From: Massilia eurypsychrophila
GTDB lineage: Bacteria > Pseudomonadota > Gammaproteobacteria > Burkholderiales > Burkholderiaceae_D
Assembly: GCF_002760655.1 (NCBI RefSeq)
Contig: NZ_PDOC01000030.1
Location: 1-48,566, forward strand
Reading direction: 5' to 3'
Length of the DNA stretch: 48,566 nucleotides
Program-made: the position numbers and the translations under genes
In this document: in pieces, positions 1 through 7,661 of the stretch
How the letters are laid out: each line of letters opens with the position of its first letter
Numbering within the stretch: the stretch's first letter is position 1
The notes under the pieces: generated by a model
The model's input: only the letters and a program-made list of their open reading frames with translations
Told to the model about the DNA's origin: nothing
The model's database searches: none

Positions 1-127
1 CGTGATTTATGCTCCACGCTTCCTCTCCACGGTTGATTACTCTTCCGCAGTTGCGCTTCACTTCGCTCGCTGTGGTCAGCTCGCGGCGGGACTTTCACCC
101 ACAGGAGTGCGCCCATGCTGGGCGCAC
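1..127 (-). mobile_element. 5' end of a group II intron (probably class C), cut by the window edge
   Basis: Read on the minus strand from 127 leftwards, the sequence starts GTGCGCCCAGCATGGGCGCA, which fits the GUGYG 5' boundary and first helix of bacterial group II introns. It continues into the GGGTGAAAGTCCC element typical of their domain I. The intron starts only a few bases after the T-tract of a perfect intrinsic terminator on the same strand, the insertion preference known for class C introns. Its remainder, including any reverse transcriptase/maturase gene, lies left of the window. Identification rests on recognising the conserved 5' region; the class assignment is inferred from the target site. 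Confidence 0.72.
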
Positions 128-131
128 GAAT

Positions 132-167
132 AAAAAAAAGCGCGTCGATATCGACGCGCTTTTTTTT
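132..167 (-). terminator. Intrinsic terminator of the rhlE transcript
   Basis: A perfect GC-rich dyad (arms AGCGCGTCGAT / ATCGACGCGCT, 139-160) is flanked by eight A on the left and eight T on the right, so it can terminate transcription from either side. It lies about 20 bases beyond the helicase stop codon. On the minus strand its T-tract is followed at once by the group II intron, which therefore leaves the terminator intact. Confidence 0.9.
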
Positions 168-188
168 GTCCTGCTGATCGGCGCTGGC

Positions 189-1688
189 TTACGCCTTCGG
201 TCCGCCGCCCAGCAAGGCAGCGACCTTCTGCTTGGCCGGCTTGATCGACGGATTGGCCGGCGCCTCGGTCTTGACGGCCGGCGTGGCCGGCTCGTACGGC
301 TTGAGGAACCATGGATCGACTTTGTCGCGGCGCGCCGACGGTGCGCTGCTGCGCGGCGGCCGTTCGGCCAGGCGCGGCGCCGATTCGCCTTCCGGGCGGC
401 GGGTACGGCGCTCCGATGGCGCGGCCGGCGCGCCGCTGTCACGCGAACGCGGCGACGAGGACGAGGACGAGGACGAGTAAGACGAGGACGACGGCGTGAA
501 GCCGGCCAGCTCGCCGCGCAGGATAGTCTGCTTGATCAGCTTTTCGATATCGACCAGCAAGCGCTCGTCCTTGTCGGAATACACCGAGATGGCGTCGCCC
601 GAAGCGCCGGCGCGGCCGGTGCGGCCGATCCGGTGTACATAGTCTTCGGCGTTGTACGGCAGGTCGTAATTGATCACGCACGGCAGGTCGGAAATGTCGA
701 GGCCGCGGGCGGCGACGTCGGTCGCGACCAGCACGTCGATGTCGCCCTTCTTGAACGCTTCGAGCGCGGCCATGCGTTCCTGCTGGGTCTTGTCGCCGTG
801 GATGGCGGTGGCCTTGATGCCGCTTTGCTCGAGGTGGCGCGACAGGCGCGAGGCGCCGATCTTGGTGTTGGAAAACACCAGCACCTGCTTCAGGTCGCGG
901 CCGCGGATGAGGAATTCGACCACTTCGACCTTGTTCGACTCGCTCACCTTGTAGACCACCTGGGTGACCTTGTCGGCGGTCTGGTTGCTGCGCGCCACTT
1001 CGATGACGACCGGGTCGTTGAGGAAGCTGTTGGCCAGCTTCTTGATTTCCGGCGAGAACGTCGCCGAAAACATCAGGTTCTGGCGCTGCTTCGGCAGCAT
1101 GTTGATGATGCGCTGCAAATCCGGCAGGAAGCCCATGTCGAGCATGCGGTCGGCCTCGTCCATGACGAGCATCTGCACCTGGCCGAGCGAGACGTTTTTC
1201 TGCTCGACGTGGTCGAGCAGGCGGCCTGGGGTGGCGATGACGATCTCGACGCCGCCGCGCAGGATGACGGTCTGCGGCTTCATGTCCATGCCGCCGAACA
1301 CGACAGTCGAGCGCAGCGGCGTGTGCTGGGCGTAGGCCTTGACGTTTTCGGCCACCTGCACCGCCAGTTCGCGCGTTGGCGTCAGGATCAGCGCGCGCAC
1401 CGGGTGGCGCGCCGGCGACATCGAGGCGCTGGCGTGGGCCAGCAGCAGCTGGATGATCGGCAGCGAGAAGCCGGCCGTCTTGCCGGTGCCGGTTTGCGCC
1501 GCGCCCATCACGTCGCGCCCTTGCAGCACGATCGGGATGGCTTGCGCCTGGATCGGCGTCGGGTGGACATAGCCCTGGTCGCTCAAGGCGCGCAGGATCT
1601 CCGGCGACAGGCCGAACTGGTCGAAGCGCGGCACTGGCTGCTCGGCGGCGGGTGAAGCGATTGGGTCGGTTACGTCGATTTCAGGCAT
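189..1688 (-). CDS. rhlE: DEAD-box ATP-dependent RNA helicase, RhlE type
   Basis: 499 residues. An ATP-dependent RNA-unwinding enzyme of the cytoplasm, in the family linked to ribosome assembly, mRNA turnover and cold growth. Visible motifs in order: Q motif (F25 region and PTPIQAQAIP), Walker A AQTGTGKT (64-71), PTRELA, TPGRLLDH, DEAD (177-180), SAT, and motif VI HRIGRTGR (352-359). A low-complexity basic tail follows, with a Ser-rich tract at about 399-412 and then Arg/Pro/Ala-rich sequence, as is common for RhlE proteins that use the tail to bind RNA. The gene stands alone. It ends at a strong terminator, and its start faces a long non-coding stretch. No clear Shine-Dalgarno precedes the chosen ATG; the Q-motif spacing supports it. 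Confidence 0.95.
   Translation of the reverse strand: MPEIDVTDPIASPAAEQPVPRFDQFGLSPEILRALSDQGYVHPTPIQAQAIPIVLQGRDVMGAAQTGTGKTAGFSLPIIQLLLAHASASMSPARHPVRALILTPTRELAVQVAENVKAYAQHTPLRSTVVFGGMDMKPQTVILRGGVEIVIATPGRLLDHVEQKNVSLGQVQMLVMDEADRMLDMGFLPDLQRIINMLPKQRQNLMFSATFSPEIKKLANSFLNDPVVIEVARSNQTADKVTQVVYKVSESNKVEVVEFLIRGRDLKQVLVFSNTKIGASRLSRHLEQSGIKATAIHGDKTQQERMAALEAFKKGDIDVLVATDVAARGLDISDLPCVINYDLPYNAEDYVHRIGRTGRAGASGDAISVYSDKDERLLVDIEKLIKQTILRGELAGFTPSSSSYSSSSSSSSPRSRDSGAPAAPSERRTRRPEGESAPRLAERPPRSSAPSARRDKVDPWFLKPYEPATPAVKTEAPANPSIKPAKQKVAALLGGGPKA
454..492. repeat. GACGAG hexanucleotide tandem repeat inside rhlE
   Basis: Four perfect copies of GACGAG (454-477), an interruption TAA, then GACGAG and GACGAC. 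On the coding strand these are Ser codon pairs of the helicase tail. Each unit is six bases, so gain or loss of copies adds or removes two Ser residues without a frameshift. Confidence 0.8.
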
Positions 1689-2331
1689 CAGTTTATTTGG
1701 CGCACCGGGCGCCTGCTTTCTTCAGTAGATTCATGGCTGGACGCCGGCCGGCGCGCGATGCGGGCCCGCCGCGCGGCGGCGGCTCGGATCAAAGGGGGCT
1801 GCGCCGCAATTGCGGGGCGGCACCGGCAGCGGCGGGCACGCGGCTTGACGTCGATACTTTTACAGGCCATACACGATACCCTAATTTGATGGCGCTGTAT
1901 ATGGCGCATGCTGCCGCGCGGCCGCGCGCAGCCCTTGCAGAACCGGGGCAAAACCCGGATGTTTGCTGGCATGCTGCGTCTATGGACCAAACAAAAAACG
2001 GGTCTGACCCCGATTTTGAAGCAGTGCCGCCTGAACAAAAACTGAGTCTGCCTCTGCGTTTGAGGCCTGCCCGGCATATCCTCAATATTGGGGTCAGACC
2101 CGTTTGTTCGCTGGCAGGCACGGTGCTCTGCCAAACAAAAACCGGGTCTGACCCTGTTTTTGAGGCAATGCAGGGGGCATGAGAAACTATAAATTCGTAT
2201 CTTTAATGCAACATTGCTGCTGGCGGCGGGTGCAAATACGTTGACAGTAGGCATCATAAGCGTCACAGTTCAGTTGCTGTAGTTACAATGCAACCGGCGC
2301 CGCGGCCGGGGGCGCTTTTCATGGATTCCTG
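1689..2331. other. Non-coding region between divergent rhlE and the propeller diguanylate cyclase
   Basis: About 640 bases with no convincing gene; the frames crossing it lack family features and start signals. The half near rhlE is GC-rich. The middle holds three GGGTCTGACCC palindrome copies (listed separately). The part from about 2185 is AT-richer and should carry the promoter of the rightward gene: a perfect TTGACA lies at 2241-2246 and a TACAAT at 2284-2289, but these two are not at a standard spacing from each other. Confidence 0.6.
1985..2165. repeat. Cluster of three GGGTCTGACCC palindrome repeats
   Basis: The 11-base core occurs at 2000-2010, inverted as GGGTCAGACCC at 2091-2101, and again at 2144-2154. 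Flanks are shared too: an A-rich AACAAAAAC-type block on one side and a TTTTGAGGCA-type block on the other, with the middle copy reversed. The repeat unit is therefore longer than the core, roughly 35-40 bases. The core is a near-palindrome that can form a short hairpin. Confidence 0.85.
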
Positions 2332-5300
2332 ATGCTCCCCCTGTACCGCTTTCGAATGCTGCGCCTGCTCCTGACCTGCTGGCTGTTACTGTGCGCCATC
2401 GTCGCCGGCGCTACGCCCACTTCCGACCTGCGCTTCAAGCGCCTCGGCTCGCTCGACGCCGACGACCTGTCGATCCTGTCGATGCTGCAGGACCGCCAGG
2501 GCTTCATCTGGATCGGCACCCATAGCGGCGGCCTGTACCGCTACAACGGCTATCAGGCGGTCAAGTACACCCACGATCCGCGCGACCCGCGCAGCCTGCC
2601 GAACGACCGCGTCTCGGCGCTGTTCGAAGACAGGCAGGGCCGCATCTGGGCCGGCACCCAGGACGGCATCGCCCGCTTCGATCCGCACAGCGGCGCCTTC
2701 GTGCGCTTGGCGCTGCCGCCCGGCCCGTCCAGCCAGCGCATCGTTAAATCGATCATCAGCGATGGCGGCGCCGGCATGTGGGTGGCCACCTGGGGCGGCC
2801 TGCAGCACGTCGACAGCGCCAGCGGCAAGGTGCTGCGCTACGTCCATGACAAGGCCGATCCGGACAGCCTGGCCAGCAACGACCTGAACGCGCTGGCGCT
2901 CGACGAGCGCGGCGGCCTGTGGGCCAGCACCTGGCCGGGCGGCATCGACTACCTGGCGCCGGGAGCGACAAAATTCGTCCACTACCGGGTCGACTCGGCG
3001 CAGGCGCCCGACGACAAGCTCAACATCGTGCGCGCGCTGTATTACGATGCCGACCGCACCTTGTGGATCGGCACCGAAACGGGCGTCGTCAAGTGGGACA
3101 GCAGCAAGCCGTGGTCGGCGCGCCGGCGCATCGAATCGCCGCCGCTGCGCGTCAACGCGCTGTACGGCGACAGCCACGGCGGCGTCTGGGCCGGCATGCT
3201 CGCCGGCGGCCTGCTGCGCTGGGACAAGGGCAGCGAGACGGCGGTACGCTATGTGCACCGCGCCAACGACCCGCACAGCCTGCAGTCGGACCACATCCGC
3301 GCCGTCATGCAGGACCGCGGCGGCATGCTGTGGGTAGCGTCGTTTACCGATGGCATCAGCCTCGTCAACCTGAACAGCCAGGGTTTCTCGCGCTTCATCC
3401 CGTTCGACGCCGCGCCCGACAACATCGTGCCGAACAACTCGGTGCAAAACGTCGAAGGGGCGCCGGACGGCCGCCTCTGGCTCGGCAGCAATACCGGCTT
3501 CTCGCTGTTCGACCCGGCCAGCGGCGCCGTGATCAAGACCTGGCGCGGCGAACCGAGGCGCGCCGGCGGCCTGTCCCACGACGTCGTCTACGCGCTGCAC
3601 CAGCAAAGCGGCGGCCCGCTGTGGGTCGGCACCTCGGCCGGCCTGAACCGGCTCGACAAGGTCGACGGCCCGTTCCAGCGCATCCTGTTCGGCAACGTCG
3701 CGAGCAACTTCATCAACGTCATCGCGCCCGGCGCCGGCGGCCAGCTGTGGCTCGGCACCGGCCAGCACGTGATCCGCTACGACATCGCCAGCGGCGCATC
3801 GACGACGTATCCGACCGACGCGGCCGACCCGCACAGCCGCAGCGTCACCGGCACCACCAGCATCGTCGAGGACAAGCGCGGCCGCGTCTGGATGGGATCG
3901 GACTGGAGCGGCGGCGGCCTCGACCTTCTCGACACCGCCAGCGGCAAGTTCCGCCACTTCCGCCACGACGGCGCCAACCCGGCTTCGCTGGCCGACGACA
4001 ACGTGTCGTCGCTGTTCGAGGATCCGCAGGGCCGCATCTGGGTCGGTACCGCCAAGGGCCTCGACCAGGTGGTCACCGCCGCCGACGGCGCCGTCAGCTT
4101 CCGCCACTACGACGGCAAGGGCAGCGTCGGCGCCGTCAAGATCCTGGCGATCCGCAGCGACCGCGCCGGCCTGCTGTGGATGTCGACCGCCGGCGGCCTG
4201 CTGCGGCTCGATCCGGCCAACGGCGCGGTCAGCCGCTTCAGCAGTTCGGACGGCCTGTCGGGCGGCTTCGCCAGCGGCGCCTCGTATGCCGCGCCGGACG
4301 GCGTGCTGTACTTTAGCGGCGTCAAGGGCATCACCGGCGTGCATCCCGACAAGGTGCGCTCGATCTCGGTGGCGCCGCACGTCGCCATCACCGACATCAG
4401 CGTGTTCAACCGGTCGCTGGCAGAAGGGGCGCACAGCCCGGACGTGAAACTCGGCGGCACGGTGACGGCGCCGACCGACATCACCATGTCGGTGCGCGAA
4501 TCGGTGTTCTCGCTCGAATTTTCCGCGCTGCACTACACCGACCCGCTGCGCAACACCTACGCCCATCGGCTGATCGGTTTTGACCGCGACTGGGTCGTCA
4601 CCGATTCGAACCACCGCACCGCCACCTACACCAATCTCGATCCGGGCCGCTACACCTTCGAGGTCAAGGCTGCCAACGAGCAGGGCTTGTGGAGCGACAA
4701 GCCGGCCAGCGTGGCAATCCACATCCTGCCGCCGTTCTGGCAGACCTGGTGGTTCCGCCTGCTGTGCGCGCTGCTGGCAATTGGCTTGTTGGCGATGGCC
4801 TACCGTGCCCGCGTGCGCAGCCTGACGCGGCGCCAGAAGCAGCTGCAGGCGCTGGTGGCCGAGCGCACCGGCGAGCTGGAGGAAAGCAACGCCAAGCTGG
4901 CCACCTTGTCGTCGACCGATTCGCTCACCGGCATCACCAACCGCCGCGGTTTCGACGAGGCGCTGGAGACCGAGTGGCGGCGCGCGCGGCGCGGCGGCCA
5001 CGCGCTGGCGCTGGCGATGCTCGACGTCGACCACTTCAAGAGCTACAACGATTTTTATGGCCACCAGTCGGGCGACCAGTGCCTGCGCGCGGTGGCCGGC
5101 GTGATCGAAACGTTCGGCCGGCGCACCGGCGACATGGTGGCGCGTTACGGCGGCGAAGAGTTCGCGCTGCTGGCGCCGGTGACCAGCGAAGCCGAAGCGC
5201 TGGCGCTGGCGCAGGGCATCTGCCGCGAGCTCGAACGGCTGGCGCTGCCGCATGCGCGCTCGCCGTACGGCGTGGTGACGATCAGCATCGGGGTGGCGGC

Positions 5301-5439
5301 ACTGTCGCCGGCCGACGACAACAATGCCGAGCTGCTGCTGCTGACGGCCGACCGCGCGCTGTACCGCGCCAAGCAGGCCGGGCGCAACCGGGCCATGCTG
5401 CCGGCCGGCGCCGCGGACCTGCAACGGGAACAAGCCTAA
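2332..5439 (+). CDS. Two-component-propeller sensor diguanylate cyclase
   Basis: 1035 residues. Predicted inner-membrane sensor that makes c-di-GMP from two GTP. A signal peptide (hydrophobic segment at about 9-26) precedes repeated beta-propeller blades with the Reg_prop pattern DRQGFIWIGT...GGLYRY, repeated many times to about residue 690. A Y_Y_Y-type Ig-like domain follows (YTNLDPGRYTFEVKA), then one membrane helix at about 804-825, a short coiled coil and a C-terminal GGDEF domain. The active-site motif is GGEEF (940-944). RTGD five residues before it matches the RxxD product-inhibition site, so a functional, feedback-regulated enzyme is expected. The periplasmic propeller ligand is unknown; relatives sense sugars or polymers. 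The gene is monocistronic. A second ATG at 2356 is an alternative start. Confidence 0.93.
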   Translation: MLPLYRFRMLRLLLTCWLLLCAIVAGATPTSDLRFKRLGSLDADDLSILSMLQDRQGFIWIGTHSGGLYRYNGYQAVKYTHDPRDPRSLPNDRVSALFEDRQGRIWAGTQDGIARFDPHSGAFVRLALPPGPSSQRIVKSIISDGGAGMWVATWGGLQHVDSASGKVLRYVHDKADPDSLASNDLNALALDERGGLWASTWPGGIDYLAPGATKFVHYRVDSAQAPDDKLNIVRALYYDADRTLWIGTETGVVKWDSSKPWSARRRIESPPLRVNALYGDSHGGVWAGMLAGGLLRWDKGSETAVRYVHRANDPHSLQSDHIRAVMQDRGGMLWVASFTDGISLVNLNSQGFSRFIPFDAAPDNIVPNNSVQNVEGAPDGRLWLGSNTGFSLFDPASGAVIKTWRGEPRRAGGLSHDVVYALHQQSGGPLWVGTSAGLNRLDKVDGPFQRILFGNVASNFINVIAPGAGGQLWLGTGQHVIRYDIASGASTTYPTDAADPHSRSVTGTTSIVEDKRGRVWMGSDWSGGGLDLLDTASGKFRHFRHDGANPASLADDNVSSLFEDPQGRIWVGTAKGLDQVVTAADGAVSFRHYDGKGSVGAVKILAIRSDRAGLLWMSTAGGLLRLDPANGAVSRFSSSDGLSGGFASGASYAAPDGVLYFSGVKGITGVHPDKVRSISVAPHVAITDISVFNRSLAEGAHSPDVKLGGTVTAPTDITMSVRESVFSLEFSALHYTDPLRNTYAHRLIGFDRDWVVTDSNHRTATYTNLDPGRYTFEVKAANEQGLWSDKPASVAIHILPPFWQTWWFRLLCALLAIGLLAMAYRARVRSLTRRQKQLQALVAERTGELEESNAKLATLSSTDSLTGITNRRGFDEALETEWRRARRGGHALALAMLDVDHFKSYNDFYGHQSGDQCLRAVAGVIETFGRRTGDMVARYGGEEFALLAPVTSEAEALALAQGICRELERLALPHARSPYGVVTISIGVAALSPADDNNAELLLLTADRALYRAKQAGRNRAMLPAGAADLQREQA

Positions 5440-5440
5440 G

Positions 5441-5538
5441 GGGTCAGACCCGATGCTGCTTTTAAAGGGTCTGACCCCGGTTGTGTTGGCGTCCGCGACT
5501 CCGGGGTCTGACCCATAAAAGCAACATCGGGTCAGCCC
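5441..5538. repeat. GGGTCTGACCC repeats forming a large dyad between convergent genes
   Basis: Cores lie at 5441-5451 (GGGTCAGACCC), 5467-5477, 5504-5514, and a one-base-degenerate copy at about 5529-5538. The outer copies carry complementary extensions (GATGCTGCTTTTA against TAAAAGCAACATC), so the whole block can fold into one long imperfect stem with internal hairpins. It starts two bases after the cyclase stop codon and lies between two converging genes, where it could act as a bidirectional terminator. Confidence 0.8.
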
Positions 5539-5570
5539 CTGCGGCCCCTGCGCCCCCCGCGGCGCCCAGG

Positions 5571-6293
5571 TCAGCGCGTCCAGCCGCGCTGGACGGCGGC
5601 CACTTCGCCCTTCGCGTCGAGCGCCGGGCCGACCGCACGCGCATCGACGGCCGCCATCACGGCTGCCGGCATGGCGCTGCCGCCGCCTTCGGCCAGCACG
5701 GGAATTTTCCACGCGTCGCCGCTGCGGCAGGCCAGTCCGGCGGCGGCGCCAATGCCGAACGTGCGGCAATACTGGCCGTCGCGGCCGATGAAGCTGATGC
5801 CGACCTTGATGCCGGCGGCACTGCGCGGCGCATTGGCATACTGGCGCGACAAGGCCGTGTCGAGCTTGCCGCGGGCGCTCAGCGTGCCGCCCTCGCCGAC
5901 GGCGGTGGCCAGCTGAATCTCATCTTGCACGCCAGCCAGTCCGAGCGCGCCGGCCAGCACGCCGGCCGCCAGCGCGGCGCCAAGCGCGCACCATTCGCGC
6001 CACGACCAGCCGCGCTCTGGCTCGGCTTCGACGACGTCCTTGCGCGGCGCCCGCACGCTGTCGAGGTGAACCACCTTCGCCGAGGTCGTTACCGTGTGCA
6101 GCCGCGGCGGCGCGGCCGGCTCGTGCAAGGTGCGCGCGAACGCGCGAAACACTTCGTCGCGCATCGCCAGGTGCTGCTTGACCTTGGCCGCCAGCGCCGG
6201 ATCGGTACGCATCGCGCGCTCGACCGCGCGGCGGGTCGGCTCATCGAGCGCGCCGTCGGCAAAGGCGATCAGGGTCTCATCGGAAAATCTCAT
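5571..6293 (-). CDS. Anti-sigma-factor-like membrane protein
   Basis: 240 residues. The N-terminus (FSDETLIAFADGALD, then an ERAMRTDPALAAKV-type helix) is the pattern of transmembrane anti-sigma and transcriptional-regulator proteins. A central hydrophobic segment at about 96-120 (CALGAALAAGVLAGALGLAG) anchors it, and the C-terminal half would be periplasmic. No zinc-binding HxxxCxxC motif is visible. The start is supported by GAGGAT seven bases upstream. No sigma factor gene is adjacent, which is unusual because such proteins are normally co-transcribed with their sigma factor. Function is inferred from domain layout only. Confidence 0.65.
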   Translation of the reverse strand: MRFSDETLIAFADGALDEPTRRAVERAMRTDPALAAKVKQHLAMRDEVFRAFARTLHEPAAPPRLHTVTTSAKVVHLDSVRAPRKDVVEAEPERGWSWREWCALGAALAAGVLAGALGLAGVQDEIQLATAVGEGGTLSARGKLDTALSRQYANAPRSAAGIKVGISFIGRDGQYCRTFGIGAAAGLACRSGDAWKIPVLAEGGGSAMPAAVMAAVDARAVGPALDAKGEVAAVQRGWTR

Positions 6294-6376
6294 GGTGCGA
6301 TCCTCGCTAAACCGATCCGATCGAATAGTCTATCACCGCGCCGGCCAGCTTTCCACTCGGTGCCGGGCGGCCATGG

Positions 6377-6994
6377 CTACGATGTAATCAAGCCATGCTC
6401 GTCGAGCAGGTCGTGCATTAATTCGAGCCGGATCAGCGGATTGTCGAGCATGAGCATGCCGTATTTTTGCGCCAGGGTCAGCGGCAGCAGCTCGCACCAG
6501 CGGTTCGATACCCAGCCGCAGTCGTCGAGCCGGAACGGCGGGCGCACCGGCCAGCGGTGCTCGGGCACGTCGCCGAGCGAACCGAGCACGCGGTTCAGCG
6601 CGTCCGCCGCGCCTTGCAGCTCGGACGGAATCGGCACCGGCAAATCGCCCGGCAGCAATTCCACTTCGCCCATCCACAAGCCGTTGCGGCGCCGCTCCGA
6701 CGACAGCACCCGGAACCGCGCGCCGCCGCGGCACACCACCTGCAACAGCCCGGGCGACGGCGTGCTGCTGTCGTCCACCGTCGCCAAGGTGCCGGCCGCA
6801 GCGAATTTTTCCACCGCTTCGGGCGAGCGCACCTCCTGCCCTTCGGTGAGCATGACGACGCCGAACGGATCGTCATGGGCGATGCACTTGCGCATCATCT
6901 CGAGGTAGCGCACCTCGAACACCTGCAACGGCAGCACGCCTTCGGGAAACAGCACAGTGGCAAGCGGGAACAGGGGAATCGAAATCGGCGTCAT
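6377..6994 (-). CDS. LON substrate-binding-domain protein
   Basis: 205 residues from the ATG at 6994. It matches the stand-alone Lon N-terminal domain family (PF02190): IPLFPLATVLFPEGVLPLQVFEVRYLEM at the start is the family hallmark, with FGVVML and RFRVL further on. It has no AAA ATPase or protease domain, so it is not Lon protease itself. The family's cellular role is poorly defined; substrate or peptide binding is assumed. An upstream in-frame ATG at 7033 would add 13 residues unlike the family and is rejected. It probably forms an operon with the membrane protein gene that ends 47 bases upstream. Confidence 0.88.
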   Translation of the reverse strand: MTPISIPLFPLATVLFPEGVLPLQVFEVRYLEMMRKCIAHDDPFGVVMLTEGQEVRSPEAVEKFAAAGTLATVDDSSTPSPGLLQVVCRGGARFRVLSSERRRNGLWMGEVELLPGDLPVPIPSELQGAADALNRVLGSLGDVPEHRWPVRPPFRLDDCGWVSNRWCELLPLTLAQKYGMLMLDNPLIRLELMHDLLDEHGLITS

Positions 6995-7041
6995 GCATCC
7001 ATCATGACAGAATCGCGCGCCGGGCCGGCGCACGATCGGCG

Positions 7042-7509
7042 CTAAGCTGCCGACGGCGGCTGCAGTTTCAGGTAGCGCACCGCGTGCACCAGCGCGGCCA
7101 GGCGCCAGCGCAGCCGCTGCCAGCCGGGGTCCGGCAGCGGCACCACCGTCACCACTACCTCGCGCCCGCCGTGCGCGCTGCTGGCAAAGGCGTAGTCGGC
7201 GGCCTGCTCGAATGGCAGCCTGAAATCCTGGCCGGGTTCGAGCAGCACCGGGCCGAACGCGTGGCCCATCGTGTCGCGGTTGCGCAACAGCAGCACGTCC
7301 TGCACGCCGAGCGTGAGCCGGATCGCCGAAGGCAGCATCAATGCCTGGTCGCCGCTGTGCCGGCGCGCCGCCGTGCCCTGTTCGATTTCGAGCAGCTGGT
7401 CGTGGTTGGCGTAGCGCAGCGGCGCCAGCGCCGCCCAGCCAAGCGCCAGCAGCAGCACCGCGGCCAGCGGCCAGGCCAACGGGTGGCGGCGCAAACCGGT
7501 CATCGGCAT
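7042..7509 (-). CDS. Small membrane-anchored protein with a cupredoxin-like domain
   Basis: 155 residues from the ATG at 7509 (a second ATG lies at 7503). One N-terminal membrane helix (WPLAAVLLLALGWAAL) is followed by an extracytoplasmic beta-rich domain and an amphipathic C-terminus. The stretch VLLLRNRDTMGHAFGPVLLEPGQ followed by YAFASSAHGG resembles the cupredoxin fold. Where blue copper proteins have Cys before His this one has Ser, so type 1 copper binding is doubtful. The open frame continues upstream to 7692, but that part lacks family features and runs into the region before the divergent kinase. It likely shares a transcript with the LON-domain gene. Function unknown. Confidence 0.62.
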   Translation of the reverse strand: MPMTGLRRHPLAWPLAAVLLLALGWAALAPLRYANHDQLLEIEQGTAARRHSGDQALMLPSAIRLTLGVQDVLLLRNRDTMGHAFGPVLLEPGQDFRLPFEQAADYAFASSAHGGREVVVTVVPLPDPGWQRLRWRLAALVHAVRYLKLQPPSAA

Positions 7510-7661
7510 TGGCCGGAAAATATGGAACAGGAAAGTTGGCGCATCTGGCAAAGGGGCATATTTTGCGGACGGGAATTGTAGCACCGCCCCCCGCCGATAC
7601 AGTGCAACAGGATCGCCCGAATCGGCGTAGAGTTTGCGCTGTCTATCTAATTGCACGCTTG

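Noticed and set aside
9-1655. 548-codon forward open frame opposite the RNA helicase
   Set aside because: Arg/Ala-rich antisense shadow of a GC-rich gene; no family pattern, and the helicase motifs on the other strand are complete.
2386-5769. 1127-codon reverse open frame opposite the propeller cyclase
   Set aside because: Antisense shadow running across the repeat cluster; no domain pattern, while the forward strand has clear propeller and GGEEF signatures.
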